Below, in pieces: positions 1 to 10,627 of a DNA stretch of 64,000 nt (position 1 is its first letter; each line of letters opens with the position of its first letter). The stretch is from Massilia sp. 9I (GTDB lineage: Bacteria; Pseudomonadota; Gammaproteobacteria; Burkholderiales; Burkholderiaceae_D): assembly GCF_902506415.1 (NCBI RefSeq), contig NZ_LR733275.1, forward strand, positions 3,251,517-3,315,516, read 5' to 3'. Below the pieces are notes generated by a model. The model saw only the letters and a program-made list of their open reading frames with translations, searched no databases and was not told the DNA's origin. The position numbers and the translations under genes are program-made.

Positions 1-2
1 CC

Positions 3-1412
3 CAGTACACCGAGCTGTTCATCCAGTTCGTCGGGGTGATGATCCTGGCGCGCATCATCAGCTCGGAAGAAATCGGTATCTATTCGGTGGCCGCCTTCCT
101 GATGGCGCTGCTGCACGTGTTCCGCGATTTCGGCGTGACCAAGTACGTGATCCAGGAACCCGATCTCACGACCGAGAAGATCCGCTCGGCGCTGGGCGCG
201 GCGATCCTGCTGGCCGCCGGCGTCGCCCTGGTCCTGTTCTCGCTGCGCCATCCGGTGGCGCGCTTCTACAACGAGCCGCGCCTGGCCGACATCATGGCCG
301 TGATGTCGATCAGCTTTGCCGTCACGCCCTTCGGCTCGGTGATCAATGCCATCAACCGCCGCAACATGGCAATGCGCAAGGTGGCCGCCATCCATATCGG
401 CAGCGGACTGTTTTCCACCATCGTCTCGACCATCCTGGCCCTGAACGGCTTTGGCGCCATGACCCTGGCCTGGTCGAACCTGGCCGGCATCGCGATGTAC
501 GGCCTGATCGCGGCCCTGCTGCGCGCTCCCGGCGTCCCGCTGATGCCGCGCTTTCGCGAGCTGCGCGAGATCCTGCGCTTCGGCAGTGTCGCCAGCCTGG
601 GCAGCCTGGCCAACGTGGCCGGCAGCAACTGCCAGGACGTCATCATCGGCAAGAACCTCAGCCTGGAGGCGACCGGATTCTTCAGCCGCGGCAACGGTTT
701 CGTCCAAGTCTTCAAAAACCTGATCGCCAACGCAGTCGGGCCGCTCGTGTTGCCCTATTTCTCGGCCCTGCGCCACCAGTCCAGCGACATGGTGCAACCC
801 TACCGCGCCGCGATTACCTACATCACCGGCGTGGCCTGGCCCTTCTTCGGCGTGCTGGCGGTGCTGGCGCTGCCGACCGTGCGCACCTTCTACGGTCCCA
901 ACTGGGACGCCTCCGTGCCGCTGGTGCAGATCCTGTGCGCTGCCGGCGCGCTGTCGATGCTGACCATGTTCGCGGGCGACGTCATGATCGCCAACGGCCA
1001 CGTGAAAGCGGTGACCAAGCTGCAGCTGATGACCCAGCCGGTGCGGGTCGGCCTGATCCTCGGCGCCAGCATGTTCGGCCTGGCGCATGTGGCGGTGGCG
1101 ACCGTGGTGTCGGAAGCGGTCGCGCTGGCCCTGCTCTCGCCGCTGTTGCGCCGTACCACCGGGATCAGCTTCCACCATGTGCTGAGCGCCACCGTGCGCA
1201 GCTCGCTGGTGACCTTGTTCGCGGTGGGCGGCCCGCTGCTGGTGATGATGCTCGACAGCGGCTCGGGCTATCCCCTGGTCGACGCCGTGGCCGGCGGCCT
1301 GGTGGCCCTGGTGGGCTGGCTGGTCGGGGTGTTCTGGTGCCGCCATCCGATCCGGGAACACCTGCTGCAGGCGCGCGGGTGGCTGAACGCACGCCTTCTT
1401 ACCAGGAGCTGA
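3..1412 (+). CDS. Polysaccharide flippase (Wzx/MATE-like), 5' end cut off by the window
   Basis: A polytopic inner-membrane protein that would flip lipid-linked sugar repeats to the periplasm. The reading frame is open to the left edge, so the true start lies outside; the first in-window GTG/ATG pair (36-41) is internal. About 469 codons are visible, with many hydrophobic segments and the LAR-x-I-x-x-x-E-x-G-x-Y/F motif near the N-terminus that is typical of the polysaccharide biosynthesis flippase family. It is followed after one base by a glycosyltransferase, which fits an exopolysaccharide operon. A second flippase of the same superfamily lies at 4008-5483. Confidence 0.85.
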   Translation, partial: QYTELFIQFVGVMILARIISSEEIGIYSVAAFLMALLHVFRDFGVTKYVIQEPDLTTEKIRSALGAAILLAAGVALVLFSLRHPVARFYNEPRLADIMAVMSISFAVTPFGSVINAINRRNMAMRKVAAIHIGSGLFSTIVSTILALNGFGAMTLAWSNLAGIAMYGLIAALLRAPGVPLMPRFRELREILRFGSVASLGSLANVAGSNCQDVIIGKNLSLEATGFFSRGNGFVQVFKNLIANAVGPLVLPYFSALRHQSSDMVQPYRAAITYITGVAWPFFGVLAVLALPTVRTFYGPNWDASVPLVQILCAAGALSMLTMFAGDVMIANGHVKAVTKLQLMTQPVRVGLILGASMFGLAHVAVATVVSEAVALALLSPLLRRTTGISFHHVLSATVRSSLVTLFAVGGPLLVMMLDSGSGYPLVDAVAGGLVALVGWLVGVFWCRHPIREHLLQARGWLNARLLTRS

Positions 1413-1413
1413 C

Positions 1414-2616
1414 GTGCACCGGACTCTAGCCAAACCCTTGCCGGTCGCATTCTGCGAGAACGGCGCCGGCTATGGCGGCGCCGTGATCTCGCTGACCGCG
1501 ATGCTGGCCCACCTCGACCAGCGCTATGCCCCGGTGCTGCTGACCGGACTGGGCACCGATCCCTACCGGCAGCTGGCGCACTTCGGGCGCTGGCGCCAGC
1601 TGCCTCCGCGCGAACTGGTCGACCATGGCGCGCTGCGCCGCCGCGGCGTGCCCTTTGCCTCGATGATCGACAACCTGTTCAATGTACTGCCCAACGCGCT
1701 GCGCTACTACTGGGCCTTCCGCGCTGAACGGGTACGCGTGGTCTACCTGAACAACGACGCCAGCTGCAATTTCACCGCCGCTGTCGGCGCGCGCCTGGCC
1801 GGCCTGCCGCTGGTCCTGCATGCGCGCGGCTTCCATGCCGATTCCAGCATCAACCGCCTGGTGCTGAAGTGGATCGACCATTGCATTCCGGTCTCCACCG
1901 CCGTCAAGGAAGAACTGCTGCGCCTGGGCCTGCCGGACAGCAAATGCACCGTGGTGCCGGAAGGACTGGAGCTGGGCCAGTTCCAGCCGCGCCCCCCGTC
2001 GCACGCCCTGCGCGCGGAGCTGGGCCTAGACGAAAACACGCCGGTGATCACCCTGGTCGGCGGCCTGATCGACTGGAAAGGCCAGGACGTCCTGCTGCAG
2101 GCGGCGCCACAGCTGTTCGCGCGCTATCCGAACGCGCGCATCCTGCTGGTCGGCTCGGCCTACGGACGCAACGACCTGTTCGCGCGCGCGATCGGGCAGC
2201 AGGTGGCGTCTCCCGAGATGGCAGGCCGGGTGCTACTGCTGGGCGGACGCAGCGATGTGGCGGATATCCTCGCCTTGAGCTCGGTGGTCGTACATGCATC
2301 CACCAAGCCCGAACCGTTCGGGCGCACCTTCCTCGAGGGCATGGCGGTCGGCCGCCCGGTGATCGCGGCGGCCGAAGGCGGACCGCTGGACGTCATCACC
2401 CACGAGCAGGACGGCCTGCTGGTCCCCCCGCGCGACCCCGGCCTGCTGGCCGCGGCCATCCTGCGCATCCTCGACAATCCACAATGGGCCGCCGGCATGG
2501 CGCGCCAGGCGGCGCAGACCGCGCAGCGCTATTCGATCGAGCAGCATACCGTCGCCGTCTCGGCCGTGCTGGACCGCGTTGCCGGCCGCTGCCCGCATTC
2601 CGTTGAAACAATATGA
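1414..2616 (+). CDS. Glycosyltransferase family 4 (GT-B fold)
   Basis: Predicted cytoplasmic transferase of 400 aa adding a sugar to the growing repeat unit. The GT-B layout is visible: a variable N-terminal half, then the nucleotide-sugar domain with GGLIDWKGQD, the EGM-A-x-GRPVIA block and a nearby G-G-P-L-D-V loop. The acceptor and sugar cannot be told from sequence. Start chosen at GTG 1414, which sits 6 bases after an AGGAG at 1403-1407; the upstream flippase ends at 1412, so the two are probably translationally coupled. Confidence 0.88.
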   Translation: MHRTLAKPLPVAFCENGAGYGGAVISLTAMLAHLDQRYAPVLLTGLGTDPYRQLAHFGRWRQLPPRELVDHGALRRRGVPFASMIDNLFNVLPNALRYYWAFRAERVRVVYLNNDASCNFTAAVGARLAGLPLVLHARGFHADSSINRLVLKWIDHCIPVSTAVKEELLRLGLPDSKCTVVPEGLELGQFQPRPPSHALRAELGLDENTPVITLVGGLIDWKGQDVLLQAAPQLFARYPNARILLVGSAYGRNDLFARAIGQQVASPEMAGRVLLLGGRSDVADILALSSVVVHASTKPEPFGRTFLEGMAVGRPVIAAAEGGPLDVITHEQDGLLVPPRDPGLLAAAILRILDNPQWAAGMARQAAQTAQRYSIEQHTVAVSAVLDRVAGRCPHSVETI

Positions 2617-2736
2617 CACAGTGTTTTTGTAGCAACTATATTGCAACAAAGCGATAATGAATGGGGTTTATCGACGATGCAGGCTTGGCAACAGCAATGA
2701 TGAGGATGGGTGCATGCGCATGCCTGGAAACACATA

Positions 2737-4011
2737 ATGAGTAAACGAGTTCTTCTGATTGCCTTTCACTTTCCGCCACAGGCAGCCAGCAGCGGTATCC
2801 AGCGCACCCTGAGTTTCTCGAAACATCTGAGCGACTCCGGCTGGGAACCGATGGTGCTGTCGGCCCATCCGCGCGCCTACAGCCAGCAGAACACGTCCCA
2901 GCTCGCCAGCATTCCTTCCAAGGTTCTGGTGCGGCGCGCCTTCGCGCTCGATGCCAAGCACCACCTCGGCTACAAGGGCCGCTACCTGGCGCTCACGGCC
3001 CTGCCGGACCGCTGGACCAGCTGGGCCGTCGGCGCGATCCCGGCCGGCCTGGCCCTGATCCGCAAGCACCGGCCGCAGGTCATCTGGTCGACCTTTCCGA
3101 TCTCGACCGCCCATCTTATCGGTCTGGCGCTGCACCGGCTCACCGGCCTGCCCTGGGTCGCCGACTTCCGCGATCCGATGCTGCAACCGTCCTACCCGGT
3201 CCTGCCGCTGCAGCGCAGCCTGTACCGCTGGATCGAACGCCAGACCATCCAGCATTGCGACACCGCCGTGTTCACGACCCACAGCGCGATGGCGGATTAC
3301 TGTCGCCGCTTCCCCGAGATCTGCGCCAGCAAGTTCCGCGTGATCGAGAACGGCTACGACGACGACAGCTTCGGCTCCGACATGCCTGCGGCCAGCGCTA
3401 CGCCCGCCCCAGCCGCCGGCCGCCCCTTGACGCTGCTGCACAGCGGCGTGCTGTACCAGGACGGCCGCGATCCGGCGCCCTTCCTGCAGGCCGTGGGGCG
3501 CCTTAAAGCGCAAGGCCTGGCCACCCCCGCCAGCCTGCGCGTCGTGCTGCGCGCCCCCGGCGACCTGGCCGCGACCCAGGCCTGCGTCGACACGGCGGGC
3601 GTCAGCGACCTGGTCGAGGTCGCGCCGCCCGTTCCCTACGGCGAAGCGGTCCGGGAAATGCTGGATGCCGACGGCCTGATGGTGTTCCAGGGGTCGCCCT
3701 TCAACAACCAGATCCCGGCCAAGGTGTACGAGTATTTCCGCGCCCGCAAACCGATCATCGGCCTGCTCGACCCGCTGGGCGAGACGGCGCGCGTGCTCGG
3801 CAAGGCCGGCTTCAATGACATCGCCCACATCGATTCGCCCGAGCACATCGCCACGGTCCTGCAGCAGTTCCTGGACGGCGTCAAGCAGGGCAGTGCAAGC
3901 GTGGCAAGCGATGAACTGATCCGCTCGGCCTCGCGCCAGTACCGCGCCGGCGAATTGGCCCTGGTGCTGGACGCAGCAAGCAGCCGGGCGCAGGAGGCGA
4001 AGGCGGCATGA
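2737..4011 (+). CDS. Glycosyltransferase, GT4-like
   Basis: A 424-aa GT-B type transferase. The N-terminus KRVLLIAFHFPP followed by S-S-G-I-Q-R is the classical GT4 start (hydrophobic strand plus glycine-rich loop), and a C-terminal KVYEYFRARKPIIGL block resembles the donor-binding region. The frame is also open from a GTG at 2710, but ATG 2737 puts the beta strand at residues 3-9, the usual spacing. The stop overlaps the start of the next flippase (ATGA at 4008-4011). An intergenic gap of 120 bases separates it from the upstream transferase and may hold a promoter. Confidence 0.85.
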   Translation: MSKRVLLIAFHFPPQAASSGIQRTLSFSKHLSDSGWEPMVLSAHPRAYSQQNTSQLASIPSKVLVRRAFALDAKHHLGYKGRYLALTALPDRWTSWAVGAIPAGLALIRKHRPQVIWSTFPISTAHLIGLALHRLTGLPWVADFRDPMLQPSYPVLPLQRSLYRWIERQTIQHCDTAVFTTHSAMADYCRRFPEICASKFRVIENGYDDDSFGSDMPAASATPAPAAGRPLTLLHSGVLYQDGRDPAPFLQAVGRLKAQGLATPASLRVVLRAPGDLAATQACVDTAGVSDLVEVAPPVPYGEAVREMLDADGLMVFQGSPFNNQIPAKVYEYFRARKPIIGLLDPLGETARVLGKAGFNDIAHIDSPEHIATVLQQFLDGVKQGSASVASDELIRSASRQYRAGELALVLDAASSRAQEAKAA

Positions 4012-5483
4012 CATCGAAGACCGCGGTCGTCTCCGGCATCAAGTGGACCTCGGCTTCGACCATGGGGCGGCGGGTGCTCGGCCTGGCCGCGAACATCGTG
4101 TTCGCGCGCCTGCTGGCGCCGGCCGACTTCGGGCTGGTGGCGATGGCTGGCGTGATGCTCGGCTTCGTCGACATCTTCAAAGACCTCGGCACTGGCGCCG
4201 CGCTAGTGCGCGAAAAGGAGGCGCGCCCGACGCTTCTGTCGAGCGTGTTCTGGCTGAACTGCGGCTTCGGCCTGGCGATGACCCTGCTCATGCTGGCGCT
4301 GTCGCCGCTGGTGGCGGCCTTTTACCAGGAAGCGCGGGTACAGCCGGTGGTCGCGGTGATGGCGCTGTCCTTCTTCCTGTCCTCGCTCTCGATCGTGCAC
4401 ACCTCGGTTCTGACCCGAGAAATGGCCTTCGAGCGCCTGGCCAAGGTGGAGCTGGCGGCCTCGGTGCTCTCGTATGCGATCGGGATCGGCGCGGCTCTGC
4501 TGGGCCACGGGGTCTGGAGCCTGGTGTACCAGGTCATCGCCAACGCGGCCCTCGGCACCCTGTTCACCTGGATGGCCAGCCGCTGGCGTCCGCAACTGGT
4601 CTTCGCCTGGGACGAGATCCGCGGCATCACCGGCTACAGCCTGAACCTGGCCGGCTACAACATCTTCTACTATTTCGCCCAGAACCTCGACAACCTCCTG
4701 ATCGGCCGCTTCCTCGGCAGCGAGGCGCTCGGGCTGTATGACCTGGCCTACAAGCTGATGACCTTCCCGATGCAGGCCATCTCGGCGGTGTTCGGGCGCG
4801 TCATGCTGCCCTACTATGCGCGCGCCCAGGACGACCTGCCGCGCTTCCGCCAGGCCTTCTTGCGGGTGGCCGGCACCATTGCCTTCGTCACCTTCCCTAT
4901 GATGATCGGGCTGCTGGCGGTGCGCGAGCACTTCGTCTTCGCCGTATTCGGCGAGGCCTGGGCGCAGGTAGTCCCGCTGCTGGCGATGTTCGCGCCGCTG
5001 GCCGCGATCCGCTCCGTGCTCACCACCACCGGCTCGATCTACGTCGCCACCGGCCACACCGGACTGCAGCTGCGCTGGGGCATAGCCTCGAACCTGATCG
5101 TGTTCGCCGGCCTGGCAGCAGGCCTGAAATGGGGCATCAATGGCGTGGCCGCCGGCTTCACCCTCACTTCGCTGCTGCTGCTCTACCCGAACTTGGCGAT
5201 TCCCTTCCGCCTGATCGGCCTGCGCGTGCCGGCGCTGTTGCGCGAATTGGCCCCGACCATCGCCGCCACCGCCCTGATGTTCGCGCTGGTAGCGGGCCTG
5301 GACCTGCTGCTGGCCGGGATCGGACTGGCGGCGCGCATCGGCCACGGCGCCCTGCTGGCAGTGCTGGCGCTGCTGGGCGCCGCCGCCTACCTTGCCGCAA
5401 CCTGGCTGCTGAACCGCGCCATGCTGCGCGAGCTGCTGGCCATGGCCGGCATCCGCAAACCCGCGCCGGCCAGTCTCACCTGA
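4008..5483 (+). CDS. Polysaccharide flippase (PST/Wzx-like)
   Basis: A 491-aa polytopic membrane protein of the polysaccharide transporter/flippase type; it starts TSKTAVVSGIKWTSASTMGRR and has about 12-14 hydrophobic segments, including the family-like N-L-L-I-G-R-F-L-G block near residue 230. The start is fixed by the ATGA overlap with the previous gene and an AGGAGG about 10 bases upstream. Having two flippases in one locus suggests either two glycans or redundancy. Next to it is an amidotransferase-like gene on the same strand, 25 bases downstream. Confidence 0.88.
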   Translation: MTSKTAVVSGIKWTSASTMGRRVLGLAANIVFARLLAPADFGLVAMAGVMLGFVDIFKDLGTGAALVREKEARPTLLSSVFWLNCGFGLAMTLLMLALSPLVAAFYQEARVQPVVAVMALSFFLSSLSIVHTSVLTREMAFERLAKVELAASVLSYAIGIGAALLGHGVWSLVYQVIANAALGTLFTWMASRWRPQLVFAWDEIRGITGYSLNLAGYNIFYYFAQNLDNLLIGRFLGSEALGLYDLAYKLMTFPMQAISAVFGRVMLPYYARAQDDLPRFRQAFLRVAGTIAFVTFPMMIGLLAVREHFVFAVFGEAWAQVVPLLAMFAPLAAIRSVLTTTGSIYVATGHTGLQLRWGIASNLIVFAGLAAGLKWGINGVAAGFTLTSLLLLYPNLAIPFRLIGLRVPALLRELAPTIAATALMFALVAGLDLLLAGIGLAARIGHGALLAVLALLGAAAYLAATWLLNRAMLRELLAMAGIRKPAPASLT

Positions 5484-5508
5484 ACCCAAGCACCTTCACG
5501 ATACGACC

Positions 5509-7260
5509 ATGACGATCTTCTGCGGCGCCTACGCCTTCCCCGGACACGAGCTGCCTCAGGCGCTGCTCGACGACCTGCGCACCCACGTTTCGCGTTTCCC
5601 AGCCGACCGACCGCTCGAGTTCCATGGCAAGGGCGCTTACGTGGCCAGCGTCGACATCCAGGCCTTCGCCGGCAGCGGCAGCATCGACCACGGCGCCGGC
5701 GGCTTCGCGGTACTGGCGGGCGAACCGCTGCTGACCGGAGAGGATGCGAACGGCGGCCGGCGCGACATGGACCTGGTGCGCATTTCCGCCACCCTGCGCT
5801 CCGCCACGCCTTATGCCGCGCTGCGCCGCGCCTCGGGCACCTTCTGCGGGGTGGATTACGATGGCGAAGGCCGCACCATGACGGTGTTCGTCGACAAGTG
5901 CGGCGTGCGCCCGGTTTACGTGTGGGCGGGGCCGCAGTTCGTGGTCTTCGCCAGCGCCCTGCGCATCCTCGAGGCGGTGGCCGCGGTTCCCAAGGAATTC
6001 GACATGCGCGGCGTAACCGAGATCGCCGCGCTCGGCTATGCGCTGGGCGACCGCACGCCCTTCCGCAATATCGCCATGCTGCGCGCCGGCGAAGCCCTGC
6101 GCCTGGCGGGCGGCAGCGTGCAGCGCGAGCTGTACTGGCGCTGGGACGGCCCGCTCGACGACATCGGCTACGAGGCGGCGACACGCCGCGCCTACGATAC
6201 CTTCATCGACGCGATCGGGCGGCGCCAGCGCACCCGCGGCGTGGCGGCGGCTTTCCTGAGCGGCGGACTCGATTCGCGCGTGATCGTGGGTGGCCTGGCG
6301 GCGCTCGGCAACGATGTGCACACCGTGAACTACGCACCCGACGGCAGCCAGGACCAGGTCTTCGCCCAGCTGGTCGCCGACCAGCTGCAGCTGGCGCACA
6401 AGCAGATCGAAACCAATGCCACCAACGTCGGCCAGGGCTACCGCAAGGACGAGGTCAACGCCTGGATCCGGCAGACATTCCCGGAGCTGCTCGCAGCCGG
6501 CAAAGCGCCGGTGCTGTGGTCGGGCGACGGCGGCAGCGTGGGCCTGGGCTACGTCTACATGACGCCGCAGATCGTGGCCGCGATGGAGCGCGGCGCGACG
6601 GGTGAGGCCATTAACCTGTTTACCCGCGGCGTGCCGCAACGGATCTTCCGCCGTTCTGCGCTCGACCAGATTGCGAACCTCACTTTCCAGGGCGTGACCG
6701 AAGAGCTGGCCGCGATCGAGGGGCCGGACCAGGGCCGGCGCTTCCAGCTGTTCCTGATGCTGAACGACCAGCGCCGCCACCTGGCCAAGCATTTCGAGGA
6801 CATCGACCGCGAGCGCATCGAGTTCCACCTGCCCTTCTTCGATGCCGACTTCCTCGACAGTGTGCTGCGCCTGCCGAACGATTGGCTGATGGCGCACCGC
6901 TTCTACATGGACTGGATGGAACACTTCCCGAATGCCCTGAGCTCGATCCCGTGGCAGGCCTATCCGGGCCATATCCCCTGCACCCTGCCCAGCCCGCCGG
7001 GCCTGAAGTACCAGTGGGACGTCTATTACGACAAGAAGATGTATGCGCAGATGCGCCGTACACAAGCGAAGAATGGTTATCAGATGCTGGCTGCCCCGCG
7101 CTTTCCGGACCGCCTGATCAGTCGCGGCACCCTGCGCCTGGCAAGCCTATTGACCGCCCTGGGCGTGCGCGACTACAGTTACCTGATCAAGACCGCGAGC
7201 GTATATTGCCACTATTGGTCCAGGGGTCAGGAAGACGGGCGCAAGGCTAAAGTTTCGTGA
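5509..7260 (+). CDS. Asparagine synthase-like amidotransferase
   Basis: 583 aa. The C-terminal half has the ATP-pyrophosphatase PP-loop SGGLDS at residues 251-256, as in asparagine synthetase B. The N-terminal part resembles a class II glutamine amidotransferase, but the candidate nucleophile is Cys5, not Cys2 as in AsnB, so glutaminase activity is uncertain. In glycan loci such enzymes can amidate uronic acids (WbpS of Pseudomonas O-antigen is the known example). The TviB/TviC-type genes at 22977-25375 would supply a uronic-acid sugar, so amidation of that residue is a reasonable inference. It converges on the GT2 gene at 7266. Confidence 0.8.
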   Translation: MTIFCGAYAFPGHELPQALLDDLRTHVSRFPADRPLEFHGKGAYVASVDIQAFAGSGSIDHGAGGFAVLAGEPLLTGEDANGGRRDMDLVRISATLRSATPYAALRRASGTFCGVDYDGEGRTMTVFVDKCGVRPVYVWAGPQFVVFASALRILEAVAAVPKEFDMRGVTEIAALGYALGDRTPFRNIAMLRAGEALRLAGGSVQRELYWRWDGPLDDIGYEAATRRAYDTFIDAIGRRQRTRGVAAAFLSGGLDSRVIVGGLAALGNDVHTVNYAPDGSQDQVFAQLVADQLQLAHKQIETNATNVGQGYRKDEVNAWIRQTFPELLAAGKAPVLWSGDGGSVGLGYVYMTPQIVAAMERGATGEAINLFTRGVPQRIFRRSALDQIANLTFQGVTEELAAIEGPDQGRRFQLFLMLNDQRRHLAKHFEDIDRERIEFHLPFFDADFLDSVLRLPNDWLMAHRFYMDWMEHFPNALSSIPWQAYPGHIPCTLPSPPGLKYQWDVYYDKKMYAQMRRTQAKNGYQMLAAPRFPDRLISRGTLRLASLLTALGVRDYSYLIKTASVYCHYWSRGQEDGRKAKVS

Positions 7261-7265
7261 CTAGT

Positions 7266-8207
7266 TCACCGGATGCCGCGCACTACTGACATCACGTCGC
7301 GAATAGCGCTCCAACGCGGCAACGGCCGCAGCAATGGAAGCACGCTGTCGAGGGCTGCGCGGCGCTTCCCTTGGCGCAGATTGACATAGGCAAGGCTCAA
7401 ACGTGCCTGACGCAGCTTCTCGCGTAGACCGCGCCGGAGGCTAGGCCGCGCATGCGCCAGTTGCGCCACCAGTTCCTCGATTATCTCGACGTTGGCCAGC
7501 TGGGAAGCTCCCACGTCCTTGCGCATGGCGCTGGACGGATAGATGTAATAGTTGGCCAGCGACTCCGTCACTACGCCTGCGCGCCGGCTGGCCGCGCAGA
7601 GGCGCACGATCAGGTGCAGGTCTTCGCCAATTTTTTTTCCAACCGGGAACCCTCCCAAGCTCAGAAAGGTGCCACGCGGCATTGATAGTGTGCGGATTTC
7701 GACGAAACCATCACCAACCAAGTGTCCCAAATCGTCCTCGCCAAGCTCAATTTCACTCTTGCCAGGGTGACGCCGCAGTAGCGCTCGTCCAAACCTGGTC
7801 GAGTCGATCGAATGGTGCAGAAAGCGACCTTCAGGATCGCGAAACTCCTGATCGCTGAGGAGAAAGTCCAGATCCGGATCGCGTTGAATCCAGTCGGCGT
7901 GCCGGGCCAAGCGTTCTGGGTTGAAGGTATCATCGGCGTCCAAGAATACCAGCCAGTCGCCGCTGGCCGCGTGCACACCCGCATTGCGGGCTGCGGACAC
8001 GCCTGCATTCTGCTGGTATATATACGTGACGCGGTCGCCGTAGGCCCGCACAATGGCTTGCGAATCGTCGACTGAGCCGTCGTCCACGACGATGATTTCG
8101 TGCGCCGCATAAGTCTGGGCGAGTGCGGAATCGAGCGCACGCGCCAGCGTGCCGCCATTGTTGTAATTCGGGATGATGACCGAAAACTTGGGAGCAGACG
8201 TTTGCAT
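7266..8207 (-). CDS. Glycosyltransferase family 2
   Basis: A 313-aa GT-A transferase. Residues 7-50 carry the nucleotide-binding start (FSVIIPNYNNG, then VVDDGS) and the metal-binding DADDTF follows near residue 95. It lacks C-terminal membrane segments, so it is probably soluble or peripheral. It is a close paralogue of the gene at 8344-9318: same length, same block order and the same last residues (VVRGIR), so the two arose by tandem duplication. A possible -10 (TAAGAT on the minus strand, 8247-8252) lies in the 136-base gap upstream. Confidence 0.88.
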   Translation of the reverse strand: MQTSAPKFSVIIPNYNNGGTLARALDSALAQTYAAHEIIVVDDGSVDDSQAIVRAYGDRVTYIYQQNAGVSAARNAGVHAASGDWLVFLDADDTFNPERLARHADWIQRDPDLDFLLSDQEFRDPEGRFLHHSIDSTRFGRALLRRHPGKSEIELGEDDLGHLVGDGFVEIRTLSMPRGTFLSLGGFPVGKKIGEDLHLIVRLCAASRRAGVVTESLANYYIYPSSAMRKDVGASQLANVEIIEELVAQLAHARPSLRRGLREKLRQARLSLAYVNLRQGKRRAALDSVLPLLRPLPRWSAIRDVMSVVRGIR

Positions 8208-8343
8208 GGAGGAATAGTCTTAGCAGCACGACGATATCGGAACAACATCTTACATGATTAAATGAAGAAATTGTTCTAATGAAAGTCTTTACTGCTGCTC
8301 CCGCAGACACCTGTGGCACTGAGCCGACAGCGGTATGATCCGA

Positions 8344-9318
8344 TCAGCGGATACCGCGCACCACCGACAGGACGTCACGTATCGCCGTCAAGCTCGGTAC
8401 TGGCCGCAGCATTGGAAGTACGCTACCGATGGCAGCGCGACGCAAACGCTGACGCAAATACATGTACGCCAAACTGAGGCGCGCCTGCCGGATTTTTTCG
8501 CGCAGACCACTACGGAGTCCCGGTTGCGACGCGTTCATCTGCCCAGCCAGCTCTTCGAGCGTGGCGACAAAGGCGCGTTGCGATCCCAAGGCATCCTTGC
8601 GAATCGCACTAGATGGATAAATATAATAGTGCGCCAGCGTGCGCATGACGACTCCAGCCCGACGGCTGGCAGCGCACAAGCGCACGATCAGTTGCAAATC
8701 CTCTCCGATCCTCGTCCCGACCGGAAAGCCGCCAAGACGGTGGAAAGTGGCACGTGACAGGGATAAGGTGCGGATTTCGGCAAAGCCGTCTGCAATCAGC
8801 GGGCCGAAGTCGTCCTCTTCGAGTACGATCTCATGTGCGTTCGGATGGCGTTTCTGCAGTGCGCGCCCGAATGCGCTCGACGTAATTGCAGCATGCGTGA
8901 AACTGCCATCAGGCTTGAGAAAATCCTGGTCGCCCAACAGAAAATCGAGGTCCGGATCACGTTCAATCCACTCGGCGTGCAGGGCCAAGCGATCTGGCGC
9001 GAAGGTGTCGTCGGCATCCAGGAAAGCGAGCCAACTGCCGGTCGCCATGCGCGCGCCGACGTTGCGCGCTACGGATACCCCTGCATTCGGTTGGTAATGG
9101 TAGATGACACGGTCGCCATAGGCGGCTACCACCTCGCGTGTGCCATCCATCGAACCGTCGTCCACCACGAAGATTTCGTGCGCAGGATAAGTCTGTGCCA
9201 GCACAGAGTCGAGCGAACGCGCCAAGGTGAGTGCGTTGTTGTAAGTCGGAATAATAACGCTGAACGTCGCTTGTGAAACAAGCGGTGCGCGCGGTCTGAT
9301 CGTCGGCGGGGTCGTCAT
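8344..9318 (-). CDS. Glycosyltransferase family 2, tandem paralogue
   Basis: A 324-aa GT-A transferase with FSVIIPTYNNA, VVDDGS and DADDTF in the N-terminal third. It matches the neighbour at 7266-8207 along its whole length but differs at many positions, so the duplication is not recent. The shared C-terminal region (SLAY, then L-R-x-x-x-R-R-A-A) has no recognised function. The gene points toward its paralogue and away from the PLP decarboxylase 47 bases upstream; it may be transcribed with that gene. Confidence 0.88.
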   Translation of the reverse strand: MTTPPTIRPRAPLVSQATFSVIIPTYNNALTLARSLDSVLAQTYPAHEIFVVDDGSMDGTREVVAAYGDRVIYHYQPNAGVSVARNVGARMATGSWLAFLDADDTFAPDRLALHAEWIERDPDLDFLLGDQDFLKPDGSFTHAAITSSAFGRALQKRHPNAHEIVLEEDDFGPLIADGFAEIRTLSLSRATFHRLGGFPVGTRIGEDLQLIVRLCAASRRAGVVMRTLAHYYIYPSSAIRKDALGSQRAFVATLEELAGQMNASQPGLRSGLREKIRQARLSLAYMYLRQRLRRAAIGSVLPMLRPVPSLTAIRDVLSVVRGIR

Positions 9319-9365
9319 AGTAGCCCCATGTTATCTCAAGCGTAAAAGCGACCGCGCTCATTACG

Positions 9366-10627
9366 TCACACCAGGACTTCTGAGGCTCCTGGATGGCTCA
9401 GGAAGCCACCTGGGCTGGCGCTCAGGCCATAAGCGCCGGACTGGAACACCACCACCAAGTCGCCCACCTCGGCGGCCGGCAGGTCCATGCGCTCGGCCAG
9501 CAGGTCGAGCGGCGTGCACAGGGGGCCGACCACGGACACCGCCTCGCGCTGCGTTGCCTCCATGCGGTTGCCGATCGCAACCGGATAATTCTTGCGGATC
9601 ACCTGGCCGAAGTTGCCCGACGCCGCCAAGTGGTGGTGCAGGCCGCCGTCGGTCACCAGGAAGACCTGGCCGCGCGAGACCTTGCGGTCGATGACGCGCG
9701 CCACGTAGATGCCGGCTTCGCCCACCAGGTAGCGTCCCAGTTCGATCGAGAACGCGGCCTGCGGCAGGGCCGCCTGCATGCGCGGCAGCGCCGCGGATAA
9801 TGCGTCGCCGATCGGCGCCAGCTCGAGGCGCGCCTCGCCCGGGAAGTAGGGAATGCCGAAGCCGCCGCCGATGTTCAGCATGCGCACTGGTGAGGGGCTG
9901 GCCTCGGCCAGGCGCAGCGCCAGCTCGAAGGTCTGGGCCTGGGCCTCGACGATGGCGGCTGCCTTCAGGCTCTGCGAGCCGCTAAAGATGTGGAAGCCCA
10001 GCACCTCCAGGCCCAGCGTGCCGGCCAGGGCCAGCAGGCGCGGCGCGTCTTCGGCGTCGATGCCGAACTGCTTGGCGCCGCCGCCCATGCGCATGCCCGA
10101 GCCCTTCAGCTCGAAATCGGGATTGATGCGCAGGACCAGGCGCGGCGCGATGCCGAGCCGCTCGCCCAGTTGGGCCAGCAGGCGGATCTCGCGCTCGGAT
10201 TCGGCATGCACGCAGGCGCCGGCGGCCACCGCCTGGGCCAGCTCGGCTTCCGACTTGCCGGGACCGGCGAAGCTGATGCGCTCGGGCGCCATGCCGGTGT
10301 CGAGGGCGACCTTCAGTTCGCCGCCGGAGGCGACGTCGAGCCCGTCCACCAGGCCGGCCAGGTGCTGCACCAGCGCCGGCATTGGGTTGGCCTTGATCGA
10401 ATAGTGCAGCTCGAGCTGGGCCGGCAGCGCGGCGCGCAGTTCGCGCACCCGCTGCGTGACCAGGCCGCGGTCGTAGGCATAGAAGGGCGTGCTGCCGACG
10501 CGTTGCGCCAGCCGGGTCAGGGGAATGCCGCCGACCTGCAGGCAGTTGTCGACGATCGGGAACAGGGTCTGGGCCGCATGCACGGGTTTGGCGGCGGGGC
10601 TGGGGCTGGTCATATTCAGGGGAGCTT